NCBI RefSeq assembly: GCF_017498545.1 | Contig: NZ_CP071793.1 | Span: 4,799,001-4,863,000, forward strand | Reading direction: 5' to 3' | Source: Sulfidibacter corallicola | Lineage (GTDB): Bacteria > Acidobacteriota > Holophagae > Acanthopleuribacterales > Acanthopleuribacteraceae | Length of the DNA stretch: 64,000 nt | Shown: one piece after another, positions 52,285 through 59,791 of the stretch | How the letters are laid out: every line of letters starts with the position of its first letter | Numbering within the stretch: position 1 is the stretch's first letter | The notes under the pieces: generated by a model | The model's input: only the letters and a program-made list of their open reading frames with translations | Databases searched by the model: none | What the model was told of the DNA's origin: nothing | Program-made: the position numbers and the translations under genes

Positions 52285-54557
52285 GAGCCACCTCCCTGCC
52301 TGGCCGCCAACCAGGCTTGACCGTAGGCCAGCCCTCCGTCGTTGGGTGGAACACGGCGGTGGCCGAAGACCCGAAATCCGGCGGGCTCGAGCTGGTCGCG
52401 AATCAACCGACACAGGGTCGCATTCTGAAAACAACCGCCGGAGAGCAGGACGCGCTCGATCCCGATCGTTTCGGCGACCCGCAGGACCATCACGGCAAGG
52501 GTGACGTGGAAGCGCGCGGCGATCTCGGAAACCGGCATCCCCTGGGTCAAGTCCTCCAGGATGCCGAGCAGCATGGGTTCCCAATCGAGGACGAACGGCC
52601 GGCCACCATCACACACCAGGGTGAAGGCATAGGGTCGGCAGCCCCCATCCCCGGCAACTTTCGATTCCAGCAGGGAGGCGGCCATGCCCTCGTGACCGTT
52701 GATCATGCACAGCCCGCAGAGCGCCGATACCGCGTCGAACAAGCGCCCGATCGAGGAGGTGATCGGACAGCGAATCCGGCGCCAGAGCATGGACCGCAAA
52801 ACGGCCAAGGCGTCGCCGTCGAAGGCGGCGAGAGGTTTCAGGCCCACGATCTCGAAGGCATCGTCGCCAAGGCATTCGTGCAACAGCCCCAAGGCGGCGC
52901 GCCTCGGTTCCAGCGCCGCCTTGTCACCCCCGGGCAGCGGGAAATGGCGCAGGTGGGCCACCCGTTCGATCGATTTCGACGACACGTGGAAGAATTCACC
53001 ACCCCAGATGGTGCCGTCGTCGCCATAGCCGGCACCATCCCAAACCACCGCCAGGACGGGGGGTTCGAGCTCGTTGTCGGCGAGACACGCCATTGCGTGA
53101 GCGCGGTGGTGCTGTAGGGGCAGACAGAGCACGCCGAACGATTGCGCCATGCGGGTGGTGTGGTAATCCGGGTGGCAATCGTGCAGCGCCAGGGCTTTCG
53201 GTTTTGTCGCGAACATCTCGAATCGGTCGAGATTGGCCTGGAACAGCGCCTGATTTTCCGATCCGGCCATGTCACCCTGATGCGGCAAAAGAAAAATCTC
53301 GCCATGCCGGACCACGGCACCGGCATTTTTCAGGTCGCCGCCAAAAGCCAGCCCGTCGAGCCCTTCGGGACCCGGCAACGGCATGGGAGTATATCCTCGT
53401 GCGCGCCGCAGTACCATGTCGTGATCGTTGTCGACGATCACCACCGAATCGTCGACCGGGTTGGCGATGCGGCGATCGTGCAGCAGAAAGACATCCGCCA
53501 CGCCGGTCAAGCGGGACAGGATCTCTCGGTTTTGGTAGCACAACGGTTCGTCGCTGACGTTGCCGCTGGTCACCACGAGCGGCATACCCATATCGGTCAG
53601 GAGCAGATGGTGCAAAGGCGTGTTGGGCAACATGACGCCGAGTCGGGAACTGGTGGGGGCCACCTCGGCGGCGACGCGCAGCGAGGCGATGGATCTCTTG
53701 GGCAGCAACAGGATGGGTGCGCGCCAGCTCTCCAAAGCCTCGCGCGCGCTTGGGGAAACCCGGCAGATTTCGGAAGCCTGGTGGACATCGCGACACATGA
53801 GGGCCAGCGGTTTCGTCGGCCGCCGTTTCCCCTCGCGCAACCGGGTGACCGTCGCAGGCAAATCGGCACGACAGATCAACTGAAACCCACCGAGCCCCTT
53901 CAAGGCGAGGATACGGCCTTTGCGCAAGGCATCGACACCAATGCGCAGCGCCTCGTTCCCGTTGGCCAGAAAGGCGCCCTCTCCATCCACCGCCCAGAGA
54001 CTGGGTCCACAGGTGGGACAGGCGATGGGCTGGGCGTGGAAACGGCGGTCGTCGGGGTCGTGGAACTCCGCCGAACAGTCCCCGCACATCGGGAAATCCA
54101 CCATGGTGGTGCGTTCGCGATCGTAGGGAAGCCCGGTGACGATGCTGTAGCGGGGACCGCAGTGCATGCAACTGGTAAAGGGATAGCGGTAGCGCCGGTT
54201 GCCGATTTCGAACAGCTCATCGCGACAGGCACGGCACATGGCCAGGTCGGGCAGCACCAGGGCCCGGTGGTCGTCACTGGTTTGACTGCGATCGATCGCG
54301 AAGGTGGTGTCTCCCGTGGCGGGAATGGATTCCACCGTCTGCCGGTCCACCCGGGCGATCGGTGGCTTTTGGCGCTTCAGCCGATCCAGAAAATGCCGCA
54401 ACCGCCGTTCTTCACCCTCGATCTCGATCGCCAGGCCGGCCGAGGTATTGGCGACAAAACCCTTCAAATTCAGTGAGGTGGCCGTTCGATAGACGAAGGG
54501 GCGAAACCCCACCCCCTGAACCGCGCCACCAAGCAGGATGCGATACCGTGCACTCAT
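52275..54557 (-). CDS. hypF: Carbamoyltransferase HypF
   Basis: This 760-residue protein has the HypF domain order: N-terminal acylphosphatase domain (GGAVQGVGFRPFVYR, 10-24), two zinc fingers (CRAC...CMHCGPR and CGDC...CPTCGP), a YrdC-like domain and a C-terminal Kae1-like part (PLQHHRAHAMA, LSGGCFQN). It uses carbamoyl phosphate and ATP to carbamoylate the HypE C-terminal cysteine. ATG 54557 overlaps the hypA stop by 4 nt. A longer frame upstream runs inside other genes. Confidence 0.95.
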   Translation of the reverse strand: MSARYRILLGGAVQGVGFRPFVYRTATSLNLKGFVANTSAGLAIEIEGEERRLRHFLDRLKRQKPPIARVDRQTVESIPATGDTTFAIDRSQTSDDHRALVLPDLAMCRACRDELFEIGNRRYRYPFTSCMHCGPRYSIVTGLPYDRERTTMVDFPMCGDCSAEFHDPDDRRFHAQPIACPTCGPSLWAVDGEGAFLANGNEALRIGVDALRKGRILALKGLGGFQLICRADLPATVTRLREGKRRPTKPLALMCRDVHQASEICRVSPSAREALESWRAPILLLPKRSIASLRVAAEVAPTSSRLGVMLPNTPLHHLLLTDMGMPLVVTSGNVSDEPLCYQNREILSRLTGVADVFLLHDRRIANPVDDSVVIVDNDHDMVLRRARGYTPMPLPGPEGLDGLAFGGDLKNAGAVVRHGEIFLLPHQGDMAGSENQALFQANLDRFEMFATKPKALALHDCHPDYHTTRMAQSFGVLCLPLQHHRAHAMACLADNELEPPVLAVVWDGAGYGDDGTIWGGEFFHVSSKSIERVAHLRHFPLPGGDKAALEPRRAALGLLHECLGDDAFEIVGLKPLAAFDGDALAVLRSMLWRRIRCPITSSIGRLFDAVSALCGLCMINGHEGMAASLLESKVAGDGGCRPYAFTLVCDGGRPFVLDWEPMLLGILEDLTQGMPVSEIAARFHVTLAVMVLRVAETIGIERVLLSGGCFQNATLCRLIRDQLEPAGFRVFGHRRVPPNDGGLAYGQAWLAARQGGGSCV

Positions 54558-54823
54558 GACGCCACCGCGACTTGTACATCCCGCAACACGATTTCCTGGG
54601 CTTCGGGATGCTCGGCATCGGTCAGTTCTTCGATGATCAGGGCGGCCCCCTCGATCAGGGAGCCGGCCACCGCCTGTTCGAAATGTTCGCGCAAGTGGTC
54701 CGCGGAAATATGGGCCAGGGCACCCAGTTGGAGGCGAACTTCGGTGACGGCGACGGCCTCGTTGACCTCCGCCACCTGCATGATTTTCTGGACGACATCT
54801 TTGAGCAAAGTCATTTCGTGCAT
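54554..54823 (-). CDS. hypA: HypA-like nickel chaperone lacking the zinc-finger domain
   Basis: This 89-residue protein begins MHEMTLLKDVVQKI, with His2, the HypA nickel ligand, and continues with the HypA fold (TEVRLQLGALAHISADHLREHFEQA, EGAALIIEEL). Typical HypA is ~113-118 residues with two CxxC pairs around a zinc ion. Here those ~30 residues are absent: the strand after IIEEL passes directly to the last strand (EIVLRDVQVAVAS), with no cysteine at all. The reading frame is tightly coupled (ATGA) to hypF, and other frames show no CxxC pairs, so a frameshift is unlikely. Nickel delivery may therefore differ from the standard HypA-HypB route. Confidence 0.8.
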   Translation of the reverse strand: MHEMTLLKDVVQKIMQVAEVNEAVAVTEVRLQLGALAHISADHLREHFEQAVAGSLIEGAALIIEELTDAEHPEAQEIVLRDVQVAVAS

Positions 54824-54826
54824 GAG

Positions 54827-55300
54827 CTACTCCTTGGAAAGCCGGGTGACGGCGGCTCGAATCGTTTCCGTGGCGTGCTGGATCGCGGCCAGCACCGGGG
54901 GAGAAGGGTGGGCGCCGAGCGCGAGTTCGGCCAGAACCACGCCCACCAAAAGGCACCGCGCCGGAAGCTGGCCCAAGGCCCTCGCCATCGCAACGCTTTC
55001 TTTCAGGCCCAGACCGTGGGTGGAGGACGGGGTCGGGGCATCGGGTGGATCCTGGTCGGTCAGATCGATCGAGATCACGGTGCCCGGTTCGAGGTCGGCG
55101 GCCACCGCGTCGCACAGGATCACGCGGTCGAAACCGGCCCAGAGATCGAGCAGGGCCAAGCCGTCGCCGCGATGTTCGGCGACGCGGACCCGCTCGGGTA
55201 GCCCGGCTTCCGCCAAGCCGCGAACGGCCAGAATGCCGGCACCGTCATCGGTGCGCAGGGCATTGCCCAGGCCGACGATCAGGATGGATGGGTCGCTCAT
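54827..55300 (-). CDS. Hydrogenase maturation endopeptidase
   Basis: This 157-residue protein has the HyaD/HycI protease signature IVGLGNALRTDDGAGI, with the metal-sensing Asp/Glu region, plus DAVAADLEPGTV and STHGLGLKESVAMAR. It removes a C-terminal peptide from the large subunit after nickel insertion. ATG 55300 overlaps the hydA stop (ATGA), and hypA begins 3 nt downstream of its stop. Its likely substrate is HydA, next door. Confidence 0.93.
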   Translation of the reverse strand: MSDPSILIVGLGNALRTDDGAGILAVRGLAEAGLPERVRVAEHRGDGLALLDLWAGFDRVILCDAVAADLEPGTVISIDLTDQDPPDAPTPSSTHGLGLKESVAMARALGQLPARCLLVGVVLAELALGAHPSPPVLAAIQHATETIRAAVTRLSKE

Positions 55301-56583
55301 GATCGTTCCACCTTCATGTCGAGGAAGTGGGTCGAGCAGGAGATACAGGGGTCGTAATTGCGGATGGCCTGTTCGCAGAGCCATTGGAGTCGATCGTCGG
55401 GAAGCGCCAGGTTGCGCCGCACCAGGTCGCGCAGATCCGCCTCGATCACGCCCTGATTCTGCGAGGTGGGCGGCACGATCTTGGCCTCTTGGATCAAGCC
55501 CTCGCCGTCTACGGCGTAGCGGTGATACAGGATGCCGCGGGGCGCCTCGGTGCAGGCGAACCCCTGACCGGCCACGGGATTGCAAACGTGATAGGGCGCT
55601 TCGGGAGGGACGTAGCCATCGATGATGGCGCACGATTCCTCGCAGACGTGAATCACTTCGAGCGCACGGGCGATGATGCTTTTGAAAGGATTCGTGCAGG
55701 TCGGTGCGAAACCGATCTTTTCGGCCATGCGTCGCGCCCGCGGTGAAAGCCGATCGAAACACAGGTTGACGCGGGCGAGCGGCCCCACCAGGTAGTGTTC
55801 CCCATCCAACCGGCTGTAGAGCGAGGTACTGTGGGACAGGTGTTCTTCGCGAAAGCGCGTTTCGTAATCGGCCACGTCCAGGTCGAGCTCGCGATTGGAG
55901 ATCAGGCGCCCGCGGTTCATGGGGTACTCGTCGGGATGGGAGAGGCACACGAAGGTGTAGTCGCGTTCGAGGTCGGGAAAGGGCAGCCCGGCCACCCAGA
56001 GCGCGGTCTCCTCGGCCATCGCCAGGGCTTCGGTCAGGGGACCCTTCATCGCGCGCAGCTCGGAGGCGGACGGCATCCGGTAGAAGCCGCCGACCCGCAC
56101 GTTGATCGGGTGGATTTCGCGCCCTCCCAGCAGCGCCATCAGCGAGTTGCCTACCTTCTTCAGCGCAAGGCCGCGCTTGACCCATTCGGGATGATCCTTG
56201 GCCAGGTGGACCGCACTCTCGTAGCCCAGGAAATCAGGCGCGTGCAGACAGTAGATGTGGAGGGCGTGGCTCTCGATCCATTCGCCGCAATAGAGCAGGC
56301 GCCGCATGGATCGCATGATCGGATCGACCGCCACGCCGCACAGCCGTTCCATGGCGTGGATCGAGCTCATCTGGTAGGCCACCGGGCAGATGCCGCAAAT
56401 GCGGGCGGTGATGTCCGGCGCTTCGGTGAAGGCGCGACCTCTCAGCAGGGCCTCGAAAAATCGCGGCGGTTCGAAGATGCGTAGGTGCAGCTCTTCGAGT
56501 CGATCCCCATCGATCTTGATTTGAAGGGCACCCTCGCCCTCGACGCGTGCGAGGTAGTCAACTTTGATCGTTCTGGTCTTCAT
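55297..56583 (-). CDS. hydA: [NiFe] hydrogenase large (alpha) subunit, group 3b-like
   Basis: This 428-residue protein carries the Ni-binding cysteines in RICGICPV (Cys63, Cys66) and DPCISCSTH (Cys413, Cys416, His419). Nine residues follow His419 and are presumably cleaved off. Length and gene set match group 3b cytoplasmic hydrogenases (HydA of sulfhydrogenase), which couple H2 to NAD(P)H reversibly. The start is ATG 56583; it overlaps the small-subunit gene by 26 nt. Upstream in-frame residues are within hydD and not part of the protein. Confidence 0.95.
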   Translation of the reverse strand: MKTRTIKVDYLARVEGEGALQIKIDGDRLEELHLRIFEPPRFFEALLRGRAFTEAPDITARICGICPVAYQMSSIHAMERLCGVAVDPIMRSMRRLLYCGEWIESHALHIYCLHAPDFLGYESAVHLAKDHPEWVKRGLALKKVGNSLMALLGGREIHPINVRVGGFYRMPSASELRAMKGPLTEALAMAEETALWVAGLPFPDLERDYTFVCLSHPDEYPMNRGRLISNRELDLDVADYETRFREEHLSHSTSLYSRLDGEHYLVGPLARVNLCFDRLSPRARRMAEKIGFAPTCTNPFKSIIARALEVIHVCEESCAIIDGYVPPEAPYHVCNPVAGQGFACTEAPRGILYHRYAVDGEGLIQEAKIVPPTSQNQGVIEADLRDLVRRNLALPDDRLQWLCEQAIRNYDPCISCSTHFLDMKVERS

Positions 56584-57358
56584 GACGGCGACTCTCCGTT
56601 TCGAAGGCTGGCGCGTTGGCGTTGAAGGTGCGGAACAGGCGTACGGCCTCGGGGCGGGTGAGGCTGCCCCGCCCCAGGCACCAATCGGTGAAGGAGCCGG
56701 TGTTGGGGAACGGTTTCGGTCCGAAACAGCCGTAACAGGCTCGGTTGTAGGTGGGGCAGAGGGCACCGCACCCCTCGTGGGTGAGCGGTCCCAGGCAGGG
56801 TTCGCCACGAAGGACCATGATGCAGGGGTTGCCGCGCCGTTTGCAGCTCATACAGACCGATTCGGCGGGAAGCCGGGGCCGGGCTCCGTGCAGAAAGGCG
56901 GTGATGACCTCCAGCAGTTGGCGTTTGTCGATGGGACAACCACGCAGTTCGAAATCGACCTTCACGTGGTCGGCGATCGGCGTGGACGTAGCCAAGGTTT
57001 GGATGTATTCGGGATGGGCGTATACGATCGAGAGGTATTCGTCCACATCCGCGAAGTTGCGCAGGGCCTGAACCCCACCACTGGTGGCGCAGGCACCGAT
57101 GGTCACCAGGAACCGCGATTGCGCGCGAACGAAGCGAATGCGCTCCGCATCGTGGGGGGTGGTGATGCTGCCTTCGACCAGGGATAGGTCGTAGGGACCC
57201 GGTTTCACCTCGCGCGAGGCTTCCAAAAAGTGGGCGATGTCGACCGCGCCGGCGACCGCCAGCAATTCGTCTTCACAGTCGAGCAGGCTCAACTGGCAAC
57301 CGTCGCAGGAGGCGAATTTCCATACCGCCAGCGATGGACGTTTGGCAGGCTCGCTCAT
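56558..57358 (-). CDS. hydD: [NiFe] hydrogenase small (delta) subunit
   Basis: This 266-residue protein has the proximal cluster ligands beginning at FASCDGCQLS (Cys18, Cys21), with GACATSGG and RGCPIDK, and further cysteines (CMSCKRRGNPC, CLGPLTHEGCGALCPTYNRACYGCFG) for three Fe-S clusters. It carries electrons from the Ni site to HydG/HydB. There are two possible starts: ATG 57358, with AGGAG at 8 nt (chosen), and GTG 57364, overlapping hydG by 4 nt. No Tat signal, so the enzyme is cytoplasmic. Confidence 0.95.
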   Translation of the reverse strand: MSEPAKRPSLAVWKFASCDGCQLSLLDCEDELLAVAGAVDIAHFLEASREVKPGPYDLSLVEGSITTPHDAERIRFVRAQSRFLVTIGACATSGGVQALRNFADVDEYLSIVYAHPEYIQTLATSTPIADHVKVDFELRGCPIDKRQLLEVITAFLHGARPRLPAESVCMSCKRRGNPCIMVLRGEPCLGPLTHEGCGALCPTYNRACYGCFGPKPFPNTGSFTDWCLGRGSLTRPEAVRLFRTFNANAPAFETESRRHEDQNDQS

Positions 57359-57360
57359 CT

Positions 57361-58188
57361 TCACCGCTCCTTTTCCGCCAGCAGGTGGGCCACCTGGTCA
57401 TAGCCGAACACGGGACCTTCCTTGCACACGAAATGGGGCCCGTACTGGCAATGGCCACAAAAACCGACGGCGCATTTCATGTTGCGCTCCATCGAGAGGA
57501 AGATGCGCTCGCCGGCGACGCCGAGACCCAGCAGCAGCCGAATGACGAAGCGCATCATGATTTCGGGACCGCAGGTGAACACCACCACCGATGCCGGATC
57601 GAAGTCCACCGGTGAGATGAGGTGGGTGACCGGGCCCAGGTTTCCGCTCCAATCGTCGGCGCCCGAATCGACCGTGACCCGCACGTGAAAGCGCGCCGAT
57701 TCCTTCCAGGCCTGGAGCTGGTGGAAATAGAGGATGTCTTCGGGCGTGCGAGCGCCATACAACACCGTGATCCGGCCGTAGGCTTCGGGCTCGGCCGCCA
57801 GGCGGTAGATCAGCGGGCGCAGGGGAGCCAACCCGATACCGCCGGCGACGACCAGCACATCGCGACCTCTCGCCCGATCCAGCGGCCAGGCCGAGCCGAA
57901 GGGCCCGCGAACTCCGATACGATCGCCCGGAATCGCGCGCACCAGCGCCTGGCTGACATTGCCCACGCCGCGAATCGTGTGAATCCAGAGACCGGATTCG
58001 GCGGGATCGCCACTGAGGGAAATGGGGATTTCACCCAAACCCATGACATACAGCATGCTGAACTGGCCTGGCGCGAACGGGGCACCGCCCGGCGGCGGCA
58101 ACAACGACAGGGTCGCGGTATCGCGAAGCTCGTGCCGCACCGACAGGACCTCGGTCGCAACCGGCGTGAGAACGTGCCCGTTGGACAT
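57361..58188 (-). CDS. hydG: Hydrogenase gamma subunit (FAD/NAD(P)H-binding)
   Basis: This 275-residue protein is a ferredoxin-reductase-like diaphorase: FAD region GQFSMLYVMGLGEIPISLSG, NAD(P) region DVLVVAGGIGLAPLRPLI, FTCGPEIMM and a C-terminal [2Fe-2S] site with cysteines in MKCAVGFCGHCQYGPHFVC. In group 3b hydrogenases HydG passes electrons between NAD(P)H and the Fe-S chain. It lies between the cNMP-fold gene and hydD with gaps of 2-3 nt. Confidence 0.94.
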   Translation of the reverse strand: MSNGHVLTPVATEVLSVRHELRDTATLSLLPPPGGAPFAPGQFSMLYVMGLGEIPISLSGDPAESGLWIHTIRGVGNVSQALVRAIPGDRIGVRGPFGSAWPLDRARGRDVLVVAGGIGLAPLRPLIYRLAAEPEAYGRITVLYGARTPEDILYFHQLQAWKESARFHVRVTVDSGADDWSGNLGPVTHLISPVDFDPASVVVFTCGPEIMMRFVIRLLLGLGVAGERIFLSMERNMKCAVGFCGHCQYGPHFVCKEGPVFGYDQVAHLLAEKER

Positions 58189-58191
58189 GGC

Positions 58192-58665
58192 TCACCCTCC
58201 CTGCGGCGAATGGTAGACGTCGAGAACCTGCAATCTGGCATCGTGAACACGCGCCACCAGCGTTCCCATGAAGGTTTTCATCAGGCGGAAACCGAGGCTG
58301 TGGTTGGCCTCGCACTTTTCGCGCAGGCATTTGCCGTCCAGTGAGATGACGCGCGTATCCTCCAGGGCCCGAACGTCGAACATCCACAGGTAGGGCGGGA
58401 ACAGCCACGACCAACCCACGACCTCGCCCGTGCCCAACGACTGCAGCGTGACCGTCCCGCGATGGGGTACATGGGTTTCGATCGCGACCTTGCCGTTGCG
58501 AATCAAGTAGAAGAGATCGGCGGGGTGGCCCTCCTGGGCCAGTAGTTGACCCTCGCGAAAAACGGCGTTCACACCGCATTTCGCCATCAGGTCCAGGTCC
58601 TCTTCGCACAGCGTCGCGAAGCCATGGCATTGGCGCAGCAAATCCTTGATCTCGTGGTATTTCAT
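58192..58665 (-). CDS. Cyclic-nucleotide-binding-fold protein without a DNA-binding domain
   Basis: This 157-residue protein is a single CAP effector-type domain (FREGQLLAQEGHPADLFYLI, GKVAIETH, GEVVGWSWLFPPYLWMFDVRA). No helix-turn-helix follows; the protein ends soon after the long helix. In the phosphate cassette the sequence after GE is VVGWSWLFPP, without the Arg-Ala or Arg-Ser of cAMP binders, so it probably does not bind cAMP. It is translated with hydB (ATGA overlap), which suggests a role inside or on the hydrogenase complex, perhaps as an allosteric sensor (inference). Confidence 0.85.
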   Translation of the reverse strand: MKYHEIKDLLRQCHGFATLCEEDLDLMAKCGVNAVFREGQLLAQEGHPADLFYLIRNGKVAIETHVPHRGTVTLQSLGTGEVVGWSWLFPPYLWMFDVRALEDTRVISLDGKCLREKCEANHSLGFRLMKTFMGTLVARVHDARLQVLDVYHSPQGG

Positions 58666-59780
58666 GACAATTCCTCCCCGATACGCTCGGCTTCTTCCGT
58701 GATGTCGATGCCGACCGGGCACCAGGCGATGCAACGGCCGCAGCCCACGCAACCCGAGGCGCCGAATTGGTCCACCCAGGAAGAAAGCTTGTGGGTCATC
58801 CATTGGCGGTAACGGGATCCCGTCGACTGGCGGATGGAGCCCCCGTGCAGGTAGGAAAAATCGGCGCTGAAGCAGGAATCCCAGCAGCGGATACGCTCGG
58901 CGGATCGACCGTCGAGCGCGGGTCGATCCACGACGGTGTTGCAGAAACAGGTGGGACAGACCATGGTGCAGTTGGCACAGGCCAGGCAGCGTGCGGCAAT
59001 TCGCTGCCAATGGGGATGCTCGCCGGAACCGGCCAGGCGCTCCGGCAGGCCGCCGGTGTTCAGGTGGCGACCCATCGAGCGGGCCGCCTCGTCGAGAAGT
59101 CGCTTGGCCAGGTTCCGATCCGCGGGCGATGCCTCCTCGAAAGCCAAGGCATCGAGCAAGGCGTCGCCGCGAGTCGTACCGGCGGCAACCTGAAAAAAGT
59201 GGGCACCGCCGTGTGCCACTTCCGTCAGGACCAGGTCGAAGCCGGAACGCGCCTCGGGTCCGGTATCCATCGAGGTGCAAAAGCAGGTCCTGCCGGCACG
59301 GGTGCAGTTCACGGCGACGATGAACAGGTTCGCTCGCCGCGCCAGATAGCGGTCGTCGCGGAAATCGCCCTCGCCGAAGACGCGATCCAGCATGGCCAGG
59401 GCGGCCAGCTCGCAGGCGCGAACACCGATGAAGGCCCGTTTGCCGTCGTCGACGTTCGTTTCCTCGAACAGCATCTCCTCGCCTCGCCAAAGGGCCCGCC
59501 ACAGCGGCTCTTCCGCCGGCAGGAGATATTTCTTCCATCCGTGGGGACCCATGTTGAACTCGAAAAAGAGATTCCGGTCCGACCGTTCCAGGCGATAGCG
59601 GCCCGGGTCCTGGTGATCGCGCCAGCCGCGCGGCAGATCGTCCGCGCCGCCGAGCTCGTCGTACACCACCGCACCCTCGCGCGCCACCGGCCCGAGTAGT
59701 CGGTAACCCCGCTCGGCGATTCCGTCCAAGAGATCACCGAGCCGGGAGGCATCGAAGCGAAAGATGGTCCTGGCGTTCAT
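58662..59780 (-). CDS. hydB: Hydrogenase beta subunit (4Fe-4S iron-sulfur protein)
   Basis: This 372-residue protein has two C-terminal ferredoxin-type clusters: CLACANCTMVCPTCFC and CVGCGRCIAWCPVGID. An N-terminal half (with RACELAALAMLDRVFG and NCTRAGRTCFCTSM) is typical of HydB/DsrB-like sulfhydrogenase beta subunits. It relays electrons between HydG and external carriers or polysulfide-like acceptors in relatives. It begins 11 nt after the ppsA stop. Confidence 0.92.
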   Translation of the reverse strand: MNARTIFRFDASRLGDLLDGIAERGYRLLGPVAREGAVVYDELGGADDLPRGWRDHQDPGRYRLERSDRNLFFEFNMGPHGWKKYLLPAEEPLWRALWRGEEMLFEETNVDDGKRAFIGVRACELAALAMLDRVFGEGDFRDDRYLARRANLFIVAVNCTRAGRTCFCTSMDTGPEARSGFDLVLTEVAHGGAHFFQVAAGTTRGDALLDALAFEEASPADRNLAKRLLDEAARSMGRHLNTGGLPERLAGSGEHPHWQRIAARCLACANCTMVCPTCFCNTVVDRPALDGRSAERIRCWDSCFSADFSYLHGGSIRQSTGSRYRQWMTHKLSSWVDQFGASGCVGCGRCIAWCPVGIDITEEAERIGEELS

Positions 59781-59791
59781 GGCGGTCGCTC

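Noticed and set aside
54554..54823. Frameshift as the reason for the missing HypA zinc domain
   Set aside because: The other frames on the coding strand show no CxxC pair, and the gene overlaps hypF by the regular ATGA, leaving no room for a lost domain.
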